Shown here piece by piece: positions 1 through 5,658 of a stretch of 7,406 nucleotides of DNA. The translations under genes and the position numbers were made by a program. The first letter of the stretch is position 1, and every line of letters begins with the position of its first letter. The notes beneath the pieces were generated by a model. It did not search any database, was not told the origin of the DNA, and saw only the letters and a list, made by a program, of their open reading frames with translations. The stretch is from an uncultured Synergistales bacterium (lineage in GTDB: Bacteria > Synergistota > Synergistia > Synergistales > Aminobacteriaceae): positions 1 to 7,406 of the forward strand of contig CALFXN010000438.1 of NCBI GenBank assembly GCA_937957815.1. Reading direction: 5' to 3'.

Positions 1-341
1 AGCGGCAGGAAGTGGACGTAAAAGCGCGGGGCGGGGAAGCATCCGGCCTCTTCGACGTCGCCGCCCGTGAAGAACATCTTGACGAGCGTCTCGTCTCCCC
101 TGAGCCGGATTCCCTCGCGGATCACGGACGCGACCTCGTCCTTCGGGATGCAGGTCCGGATTCGCAGAAGACGCGCCGACTCGAAGAACCGATCGATATG
201 TTCCGCGAGCGCGAACGGACGACGGTCGTAGGTCCTGGCGGTGTCGAAGACGCCGACACCCCGCTGGAGCGAGAAGTCCGTCGTCGGGATCGCGCACGAC
301 GACGGATCGGAGAATCGGCCGTTCATATAGCACAAACGCAT
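1..341 (-). CDS. Class IV PLP-dependent aminotransferase (BCAT/D-amino-acid aminotransferase type), N-terminal part
   Basis: Reading leftward from an ATG at 341 gives 113 open codons to the window edge; the 3' end is outside. The product begins MRLCYMNGRF and contains RGVGVFDTARTYDRRPF followed by HIDRFFESARLLRI. This matches the fold-type IV pattern (NG.f, then GdgvFeT.r.y.g.pf, then H.dRl..SA..l.i) of branched-chain and D-amino-acid aminotransferases and aminodeoxychorismate lyase. The catalytic Lys would lie beyond the fragment and cannot be checked. These enzymes are cytoplasmic and move an amino group between an amino acid and a 2-oxo acid. The start is supported by AGGTGA 7 nt upstream (349-354); a second in-frame ATG five codons later has no comparable site and would trim the N-terminal strand. 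The gene is divergent from the flavoprotein gene and shares its 91-bp promoter region. The substrate cannot be decided from this half. Confidence 0.83.
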   Translation of the reverse strand, partial: MRLCYMNGRFSDPSSCAIPTTDFSLQRGVGVFDTARTYDRRPFALAEHIDRFFESARLLRIRTCIPKDEVASVIREGIRLRGDETLVKMFFTGGDVEEAGCFPAPRFYVHFLP

Positions 342-348
342 GTGTGGG

Positions 349-354
349 TCACCT
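349..354 (-). promoter_or_regulatory. Ribosome binding site of the class IV aminotransferase
   Basis: On the minus strand AGGTGA lies 7 nt before the ATG at 341. It fixes the start at 341 rather than the internal ATG at 326. Confidence 0.7.
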
Positions 355-386
355 CGCGATTTCGGAATGAATGCCTGTGGAAAACC

Positions 387-417
387 ATTATACTTGTACG
401 GAAGACCGATGTGCGAA
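387..417 (-). promoter_or_regulatory. Candidate sigma-70-type promoter for the aminotransferase
   Basis: The minus strand has a perfect TATAAT at 392-387. Nineteen bases upstream is TTCGCA (417-412), which matches 4 of 6 bases of the -35 consensus; 19 bp is longer than the preferred 17. Transcription would start near 380, giving a leader of about 40 nt to the ATG at 341. It sits in the only clearly AT-rich patch of this part of the window. The -10 is convincing and the -35 is weak. Confidence 0.5.
389..394 (+). promoter_or_regulatory. Candidate -10 element for the flavoprotein operon
   Basis: TATACT on the plus strand differs from the consensus TATAAT at one base and would give a start near 401, a leader of about 32 nt. 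No good -35 is visible at 16-18 bp spacing, so an activator or another sigma factor may be needed. It overlaps the minus-strand -10 (387-392), so the two promoters could not be occupied by polymerase at the same time. Confidence 0.35.
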
Positions 418-420
418 ACC

Positions 421-427
421 GGAGGTG
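421..427 (+). promoter_or_regulatory. Ribosome binding site that sets the flavoprotein start
   Basis: GGAGGTG at 421-427 contains a full GGAGG core 7 nt before the ATG at 433. The upstream in-frame ATGs at 340, 367 and 409 lack such a site and would add residues before the Rossmann strand. Confidence 0.75.
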
Positions 428-432
428 GTTCG

Positions 433-2019
433 ATGGGATTCACGGTAGTTCTCGGAGGCGGCGGAGCGGGACTCGTCGCGGCGATCGCGGCCCGAAAGGC
501 CGGCGCGGACGTTCTCGTACTGTCGAAGACGAAGATCGGAACGTCCTGCTGTACGTCGTATTCCGGCGGAGGGTTCTCGATTCCTCCCCGAAAGGACGAG
601 GGCGCCGACATATTCCGGAAGTCGACTCTGTCCGTCGGGAGGCACGTCAATCACCCCGGAATGCTCGAGACGTTCGTGACGGGCTGCGAGGCTGGGCTCA
701 GGGAGATCGCTTCGTGGGGCGTCACGCTGCGTTTCACGGACGAAGGACACGCGTGGTCGAACGAAACGGCTCCGAACCCCGTCATGGGCGGAGGCGGGAT
801 GGTCTCGCAGCTGGTCGCGATCGCACGCTCGGAAGGAGTTCGGTTCCTTGAAGACGTGATAGCGGTCGCCGTCAGAACCGTGAACGGGGCGGTCGCCGGA
901 GTCGAGGCGATCGAGTGGCGGACCGGGAAGGCGCACGCGATCCCTGCGTCGTCGGTCGTTCTGGCGATGGGGGGCGGCGGGAGGATCTACGAGCGGACGG
1001 ACAACCCGGCGAGGATGACCGGAGACGGATACGCGCTCGCGCTCGATCTCGGGCTTTCCCTGCGGGACATGGAGTTCGTGCAGTTCTATCCGCTCGGTCT
1101 CGACGAACCGGATCTTCCCGTGTGGATGGTCGGCCTTCCGATCGTCGATCTCGTGCGCCTGACGGACGGCTCAGGGCGCGAATTCATGAAGGAGGCGTTC
1201 GCGTCCTGGGGGCTCAAAAACGGATGGGAGGCGAACTTCCTGGCCCGGGACCGGTCGGCCCGTCTGGTACAGTCCGTCTGGGACTCGGGCGACGCCGCGA
1301 CGCTGCATTTCGAGGACCTTTCCGGAGACGTGCTCCGGTCGAAAAAGCTTCAGGAGCTTCTCATCGTCGCTCCCGAAGGGATAACGCAGGGGAAAGGGCG
1401 TCCGGTCCGCGTGCGGCCGATCCAGCATTACTTCTGCGGCGGCGTGACCGTTGACGGCAATGCGGAGACGTCCCTCCGGGGACTCTTCGCGTGCGGCGAA
1501 GCCACGGGCGGCGTCGACGGCGCGAGCCGGATCGGAGGCAACGCGCTGACGAACCTCGTGACGTTCGGGCTTCTTGCGGGCCGGAGCGCTGCGACGTGCA
1601 ACGGGGAGGCGGAGCCGTTCGAGCCGGAATCGGCCGAACGGCTCCTGAAGGGGCTCTCCGGCGGGACGACATCGCCGGAATCGATCCGAAAAGAGATCGC
1701 GTCGGTCGTCGAGTCGTCGCTCGGACCCGTAAGGGACGGCGCGACGTGTCTCGCGGCCGCGGAGTCGCTCGACGCGCTCCGGGAAGACGTCCGGGCCGTT
1801 CGGGGGACTCCGGGAATGGAGCTTCTCCACGCGCTCGAGCTTCGCGGGCTCCTGAGCACGGCGACAGCCGTCGCGCGTGCGGCCGCTTTCCGCGAGGAGA
1901 GCCGGGGAACGCACTTCCGACGGGATTTCCCGGAGGAACGCGAGATCTGGGGACGCCCCGTTCTCGTATCGCTCAAGGACGGGAAGATCGTCGCCGCGGC
2001 GGGGAGTGACAAGTCATGA
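433..2019 (+). CDS. FAD-dependent oxidoreductase, fumarate reductase/succinate dehydrogenase flavoprotein family
   Basis: The 528-residue product begins directly with an FAD Rossmann motif (GGGGAGLVAAIAARKAG, residues 8-24), with no signal peptide or membrane segment, so it should be cytoplasmic. Family landmarks follow in order: GDGYALALDLG (197-207), FVQFYPLG (215-222), REFMKEAF (249-256), LARDRSAR (270-277, likely carrying the hydride-shuttle Arg), QHYFCGG (331-337), LFACGEATGGVDGASRIGGN (351-370, second FAD site) and ESRGTHFRRDFPE (489-501). Two positions are unusual. The usual substrate-binding His of FHPTG is Tyr219. The position of the covalent-FAD His aligns with Cys40, so FAD is probably bound non-covalently, as in L-aspartate oxidase. 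No iron-sulfur or membrane-anchor gene is adjacent, which argues against a respiratory complex II. No NAD-synthesis genes flank it, so NadB is not supported. Its stop overlaps the start of the DJ-1-family gene (ATGA). The substrate is unknown. Confidence 0.88.
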   Translation: MGFTVVLGGGGAGLVAAIAARKAGADVLVLSKTKIGTSCCTSYSGGGFSIPPRKDEGADIFRKSTLSVGRHVNHPGMLETFVTGCEAGLREIASWGVTLRFTDEGHAWSNETAPNPVMGGGGMVSQLVAIARSEGVRFLEDVIAVAVRTVNGAVAGVEAIEWRTGKAHAIPASSVVLAMGGGGRIYERTDNPARMTGDGYALALDLGLSLRDMEFVQFYPLGLDEPDLPVWMVGLPIVDLVRLTDGSGREFMKEAFASWGLKNGWEANFLARDRSARLVQSVWDSGDAATLHFEDLSGDVLRSKKLQELLIVAPEGITQGKGRPVRVRPIQHYFCGGVTVDGNAETSLRGLFACGEATGGVDGASRIGGNALTNLVTFGLLAGRSAATCNGEAEPFEPESAERLLKGLSGGTTSPESIRKEIASVVESSLGPVRDGATCLAAAESLDALREDVRAVRGTPGMELLHALELRGLLSTATAVARAAAFREESRGTHFRRDFPEEREIWGRPVLVSLKDGKIVAAAGSDKS

Positions 2020-2651
2020 AGCATGTCGTGATCTTGACGTTTCCGGGGGTCGAAGAGCTCGATTTCGTGGGACCCTACGAGGCGTTTTCGATGGCGGAGG
2101 CGATCCGGCCGGAGAGCTGCCGCGTGGAATTGGTCGCGAAGACGGCCGATCCGATCGCGGCGAGGCACGGATTGCGATTCTTTCCGGACCGCGCCTTCGA
2201 CGGATGTCCGGAGGCCGATATCCTGATCGTCCCCGGCGGGGCGGGGCGACTGAAGGCGATGAAGGATCCGGAAATCCTGTCGTTCGTGCGCCGGATCGCC
2301 TCGTCTGCGGAGTTCGTCGCGACCGTCTGCACGGGAGCGTTCATCGCGGCTGCGGCGGGCCTGCTCGAGGGCAGGCGGGCGACGACGCACCACTCGGCGT
2401 TCGCCGAACTCGAGGCGTTCGGCGGAGTGACGCTCGTGCGGGATCGGATCGTCGATGCGGGAGACCTGCCGTCGCCGGACGGAAAAGCGGGATGCCGAAT
2501 CCTCACGGCCGGGGGCGTGAGTTCGGGGATCGACCTCGCCCTGGAAATCATCCGCCGGATCTACGGAGACGAATCTTCCGCACTTGTCCGGGAACGCATG
2601 GAATACCCGGAATGTCCGTCCTCCTTCGGAGGAGAAGGGAGCGTTCGATGA
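2016..2651 (+). CDS. DJ-1/PfpI-family protein, isonitrile hydratase-like
   Basis: The 211-residue protein has the DJ-1/PfpI layout. An N-terminal strand MKHVVILTFPGVEELDFVGPYEAF is followed by ILIVPGG (residues 69-75) and the nucleophile elbow VCTGAFIAAAAGLLEGRRATTHH, with the expected catalytic Cys105. The C-terminal AGGVSSGIDLALEII helix is also present. Acidic residues near 13-16 (EELD) occupy the place of the Glu/Asp partner; Asp16 fits the isonitrile hydratase pattern (LDf.GP) better than the DJ-1 Glu. There is no AraC-type DNA-binding domain after residue 180, so it is a stand-alone enzyme and not a GlxA-like regulator. Family activities include isonitrile hydration and glyoxalase- or deglycase-like chemistry, and the sequence does not choose between them. 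The ATG overlaps the upstream stop by 4 bp with GGAG about 9 nt upstream, and its own stop overlaps the pgm start in the same way. Confidence 0.87.
   Translation: MKHVVILTFPGVEELDFVGPYEAFSMAEAIRPESCRVELVAKTADPIAARHGLRFFPDRAFDGCPEADILIVPGGAGRLKAMKDPEILSFVRRIASSAEFVATVCTGAFIAAAAGLLEGRRATTHHSAFAELEAFGGVTLVRDRIVDAGDLPSPDGKAGCRILTAGGVSSGIDLALEIIRRIYGDESSALVRERMEYPECPSSFGGEGSVR
2619..2633 (+). other. Short hairpin just upstream of the pgm start
   Basis: TCCTCC (2619-2624) and GGAGGA (2628-2633) form a perfect 6-bp stem with a TTC loop, inside the last codons of the DJ-1-family gene. The right arm is itself a strong anti-Shine-Dalgarno match, while the better-placed site AAGGGAG (2635-2641, 6 nt before the pgm ATG) is left free. 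It could tune translational coupling to pgm. That role is inference; the pairing is visible. Confidence 0.4.
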
Positions 2652-4264
2652 GCACTTCCGGCAACGCCGGAGAGATTCTTCGCGAAAGGTTGCAGGACGC
2701 CTATTACGCGACCCTTCCCGACCCGGGGAACCCGGGGCATGCTGTTGCGTTCGGGACGTCCGGGCACCGGGGGAACGCGCTTTCGGGGTCGTTCACCGAG
2801 AGCCATATCATCGCGATCTGCAAGGCGATCGCCGAACACCGGAAGACGCTGCGGGCGACGGGTCCGCTCTTTCTCGGGATGGACACGCACGCGCTCTCGC
2901 TTCCGGCGTTCCGGACGGCCGTCGAGGTCTTCGCGGCGAACGACGTCGACGTCATGGTCCAGGAGGGCGAGGGGTTCACGCCGACACCCGCGATCTCGCG
3001 CGCGATCCTCGTCTACAACAGGGGCAAGAAGAGCGGCTTCGCGGACGGCGTCGTCGTCACGCCGTCGCACAATCCGCCGGAGGACGGCGGCTTCAAGTAC
3101 AACCCCCCCGAGGGGGGGCCCGCGTCGCCGGAATCGACTTCGTGGATCCAGAACCGCGCCAACGCGCTGATCGCGGAGGGGGTCGGAGCCGTCGCGAGGA
3201 CGCCCTATGAGCGCGCGCACGGATCCGGGAGAGTCCACGTGATGGATTACGTCCTTCCCTACGTCCGCGACCTCGGAAACATCATCGACATGAAGGCGAT
3301 CCGCGACGCGGGAATCCGCATCGGCGTAGATCCGATGGGGGGATCGAACGTCGCGTTCTGGGACCCGATCGCGTCCGAATACGGCCTGAACCTCGAGGTC
3401 GTCAACCGGACCGTGGACCCGTCGTGCTCCTTCATGCCGCCCGACAGGGACGGCAGGATCCGGATGGACTGCTCCTCTCCGTGGGCGATGAAAAATCTGT
3501 GCGCGATGAAGGATTCGTTCGACATTTCCTTCGGGACCGACCCGGACAGCGACCGGCACGGCATCGTGACCGCGGGCGGAGGGCTCATGCAGCCGAACGC
3601 GTTTCTCGCGGCGGCGGTCGACTATCTCTTCGGACACCGGCCCGGGTGGGACAAGACCGCAGGCGTCGGGAAGACGGCCGTGTCGAGCGCAATGATCGAC
3701 CGCGTCGCGGCGGGGCTCGGGAGGCCGCTTTTCGAGACGCCCGTCGGCTTCAAGTGGTTCGTTCAAGGGCTTCTCGACGGCTCGCTGGGTTTCGGCGGGG
3801 AGGAGAGCGCGGGGGCGAGCTTCCTTCGCAGCGACGGGACCGTCTGGACCACGGACAAGGACGGCATCATCCTCGGGCTCTGCGCGGCCGAAATCCTTGC
3901 CGTGACCGGCAAGGCCCCAGACGTCCTCTACGGGGATCTCGAAAAGCGGTACGGCGCGACGACGTACGAACGCATCGACGTCCCGGCGACGGGGGAGCAG
4001 AAGGCGCGGATCAAGCGGCTCGCGGCCGACCCCTCGCTCGTCGGAAAGGGGACGGCGACGACTCCGGAAGCGGTCATCACGAACGCTCCGGGAAACGGCG
4101 CGTCGCTCGGCGGGATCAAGGTCGTGTTCGGTGACGGCTGGTTCGCGGTTCGTCCGTCCGGGACGGAGGACATCATCAAACTCTACAGCGAGAGCTTCTC
4201 CGGTGAGACGAGTCTCAGGCGGCTGCAAGGAGAGGCGTTCGGGCTTCTGGGCATCGAGCGCTAG
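2648..4264 (+). CDS. pgm: Phosphoglucomutase (alpha-D-glucose-specific)
   Basis: The 538-residue cytoplasmic enzyme interconverts glucose 1-phosphate and glucose 6-phosphate, linking glycolysis to UDP-/ADP-glucose and envelope or storage polysaccharide synthesis. It follows the E. coli Pgm sequence (546 aa) closely along its length. Landmarks are AVAFGTSGHRG (residues 32-42), the phosphoserine loop TPSHNPPEDGG (Ser140), the Mg-binding DPDSDRHG with Asp298/300/302, the sugar-binding GFGGEESAGASFLR (381-394) and the phosphate-binding RPSGTED (502-508). The ATG at 2648 overlaps the upstream stop as ATGA and has AAGGGAG 6 nt upstream; the frame is open much further 5' (to 1877), but that part overlaps the upstream genes and has no homology. 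Codons 151-159 include back-to-back runs of seven C and seven G. It is the last gene of the plus-strand operon. Confidence 0.96.
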   Translation: MSTSGNAGEILRERLQDAYYATLPDPGNPGHAVAFGTSGHRGNALSGSFTESHIIAICKAIAEHRKTLRATGPLFLGMDTHALSLPAFRTAVEVFAANDVDVMVQEGEGFTPTPAISRAILVYNRGKKSGFADGVVVTPSHNPPEDGGFKYNPPEGGPASPESTSWIQNRANALIAEGVGAVARTPYERAHGSGRVHVMDYVLPYVRDLGNIIDMKAIRDAGIRIGVDPMGGSNVAFWDPIASEYGLNLEVVNRTVDPSCSFMPPDRDGRIRMDCSSPWAMKNLCAMKDSFDISFGTDPDSDRHGIVTAGGGLMQPNAFLAAAVDYLFGHRPGWDKTAGVGKTAVSSAMIDRVAAGLGRPLFETPVGFKWFVQGLLDGSLGFGGEESAGASFLRSDGTVWTTDKDGIILGLCAAEILAVTGKAPDVLYGDLEKRYGATTYERIDVPATGEQKARIKRLAADPSLVGKGTATTPEAVITNAPGNGASLGGIKVVFGDGWFAVRPSGTEDIIKLYSESFSGETSLRRLQGEAFGLLGIER

Positions 4265-4308
4265 TGTTTCGTCGCACAAGTGACGTACATATCAAAACTT
4301 GGATTCCC

Positions 4309-4362
4309 CATCGCCGCGTTCGGCTTCCAGTGGTTCCGAAGGCGTGAACTCCGGCGGCGATG
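4309..4362. repeat. Nested imperfect inverted repeats between the convergent operons
   Basis: CATCGCCG (4309-4316) is complementary to CGGCGATG (4355-4362), and inside it TTCGG (4319-4323) pairs with CCGAA (4336-4340). Together they could fold the 3' region of the pgm transcript into a branched stem. No T-tract follows, so it is not a standard terminator by itself. The rest of 4265-4390 shows no gene. Confidence 0.25.
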
Positions 4363-4389
4363 AGTCGCGAGGAGCGTCAGAAAACAAAG

Positions 4390-4428
4390 AAGCGGGAAGC
4401 CTCTCCGGTACGGATGGGCTTCCCGCTT
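4390..4428 (-). terminator. Rho-independent terminator of the kdsB-kdnB-kdnA operon, possibly bidirectional
   Basis: AGCGGGAAGCC (4391-4401) and GGCTTCCCGCT (4417-4427) form a perfect 11-bp GC-rich stem, extended by an A-T pair at 4390/4428. The 15-nt interval can form a small inner stem (TCCG 4404-4407 with CGGA 4411-4414). Read on the minus strand the hairpin starts about 25 nt after the kdnA stop and is followed by the T-rich TCTTTGTTTTCT (4389-4378), the expected form of an intrinsic terminator. On the plus strand the trailing bases are only TTTCGTCTG, so termination of the pgm transcript here is plausible but weaker. Confidence 0.85.
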
Positions 4429-4452
4429 TCGTCTGCGTCCGTTGCGTGCGCC

Positions 4453-5658
4453 CTAGAGCGCCGCTTTCGCCGCCGTCGCGATCGCGCCGATCATTGCGTC
4501 GAGCTGCGATTCCGACGTGTTGATGTTGAGCGAGTACGCGACGGTCCGTTCGAGGATTCGTTCCGTGACCTCCCAGTCGACCGGACGGTACAGGGGCGTG
4601 TCCTCGGAGTAGGGGCAGTCGTGCGGGCAGCGGATCCGGGACCAGGTCTGCCCCTCGCGGAGCGTCCGCCAGTGTTTCGCGAAGTGCCACGTGTTGCCCG
4701 AAAGAATCCCGCATCCGAAGCCCTTTTCCTTCGAGGCCTTCTGGAAGCGCTTCGCCGCGTCGGCGTCGGGAAGGATGAACGCGACCTGCGTGGCGATCTC
4801 GCCGCTCCGGTCGGGGAGCGCCCGAAGCGAGAGCCCCTTGAAGTTTGCGACGGTCTCCAGGATGCGCTTCTTTGTCGCGCGGAGCGCGTCGATGGCTCCC
4901 TGAATCTTTGAAAGCTGTACGAGCCCGAGCGCCCCCTGGATCTCGCTCATCCGGAAGTTGAACCCGAGGCACGCCTTCCCCTCGGCGCCGCGGTCGATGG
5001 ATTTGTCGTGAATGTGTCCGTGGTCGTGGTAGTACTCCATCTTCCTGTACAGCTCCGTGTCGTTTGTGACGATCAGGCCGCCCTCTCCGACCGTGATGAG
5101 CTTGTACGGGTCGAGGCTGTACGCGCCCCAGCGTCCCATCGAGCCGACGAAGCGCCCCCTGTAGGTCGCCCCCATCGCTTGGCACGAGTCCTCGATCAGC
5201 TCGAGACCGTAGCGCTCGCAGAGGGACGCGAACGCGTCCATGTCGGCCGAGGCGCCGTACATGTGGACGGGCATGACAGCCTTCGTCCGTTCCGTGATGC
5301 ACCGTTCGGCGGACGCCGGGTCGAGGTTGAGGCTCTCGTCGATGTCGGCGATGACCGGAATCGCGCCGCATTCGAGGATCGCCTCGACGCTCGCGATGAA
5401 GGTGAACGCGGACGTGACGACCTCGTCGCCCGGGCCGATTCCCATGGCGCGGAGCGCGACGTAGAGCGAGGCCGTGCCGCTGTTGACCGCGAGCGCGTGC
5501 TTCGTCCCCATCATCGCGGCGACGGCGTTCTCGAATTCCTCGACCCTGTAGACGCCTCCGCGCGTATCGTTGAACGAATAGCGGTGAACCATCTTGCGCT
5601 TCAGGCAATCGGCGACCGCGTCGATTTCCCTCTGGTCGAACATCTCGAATCCGGGCAT
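4453..5658 (-). CDS. kdnA: Kdo 8-aminotransferase KdnA (DegT/DnrJ/EryC1 family)
   Basis: The 401-residue PLP enzyme shows the DegT sugar-aminotransferase fold: AVNSGTASLYVALRAMGIG (residues 57-75, cofactor phosphate), AFTFIASVEAILECGAIP (84-101), EDSCQAMGA (156-164, Asp157 to the pyridine N) and SLDPYKLITVGEGG (181-194) with the expected Schiff-base Lys186. The N-terminus MPGFEMF and a following RYSFNDTRGG segment differ from PseC/WecE/perosamine-synthase relatives and resemble, from memory, Shewanella KdnA. In that system KdnA transfers an amino group, with glutamate as donor, to the 8-oxo form of Kdo, making Kdo8N (EC 2.6.1.109). The assignment leans on the neighbouring kdnB and kdsB. The ATG immediately follows the kdnB TAA, with GAGGAGGTC ending 6 nt upstream. 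A compact C-P-H-D-C segment (344-348) is of unknown significance. Confidence 0.84.
   Translation of the reverse strand: MPGFEMFDQREIDAVADCLKRKMVHRYSFNDTRGGVYRVEEFENAVAAMMGTKHALAVNSGTASLYVALRAMGIGPGDEVVTSAFTFIASVEAILECGAIPVIADIDESLNLDPASAERCITERTKAVMPVHMYGASADMDAFASLCERYGLELIEDSCQAMGATYRGRFVGSMGRWGAYSLDPYKLITVGEGGLIVTNDTELYRKMEYYHDHGHIHDKSIDRGAEGKACLGFNFRMSEIQGALGLVQLSKIQGAIDALRATKKRILETVANFKGLSLRALPDRSGEIATQVAFILPDADAAKRFQKASKEKGFGCGILSGNTWHFAKHWRTLREGQTWSRIRCPHDCPYSEDTPLYRPVDWEVTERILERTVAYSLNINTSESQLDAMIGAIATAAKAAL

Noticed and set aside
340..432. N-terminal extension of the flavoprotein to ATG 340
   Set aside because: It would cover the divergent promoter region and place 31 residues before the FAD Rossmann strand. 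The ATG at 433 has GGAGG at 7 nt and matches the family start.
12..851. 279-codon open frame on the plus strand
   Set aside because: It is Arg-rich with no recognisable motif. It lies antisense to the class IV aminotransferase at 1-341 and out of frame over the flavoprotein.
433..2019. Assignment as nadB, sdhA or frdA
   Set aside because: There is no nadA/nadC, Fe-S or anchor subunit nearby, no covalent-FAD His, and the FHPTG His is Tyr. Only the superfamily is supported.
1877..2647. Long N-terminal extension of the phosphoglucomutase frame
   Set aside because: It overlaps the flavoprotein and DJ-1-family genes, is Arg/Gly-rich and has no Pgm homology. The ATG at 2648 with AAGGGAG fits the family length.
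2561..4279. 572-codon open frame on the minus strand opposite pgm
   Set aside because: It is an antisense shadow of a high-GC gene with low-complexity Arg/Asp/Val composition; the plus strand encodes unmistakable Pgm.
4292..5608. 438-codon minus-strand frame overlapping kdnA
   Set aside because: It is in another frame of kdnA, rich in Arg/His/Gly, and runs through the terminator hairpin. KdnA motifs are in the 4453-5658 frame.
4453..5658. KdnA as a generic perosamine, PseC or WecE aminotransferase
   Set aside because: There are no nucleotide-sugar dehydratases or pseudaminic/legionaminic genes nearby, and the iron-ADH plus KdsB context fits Kdo8N better. It remains the main alternative if the phylogeny disagrees.
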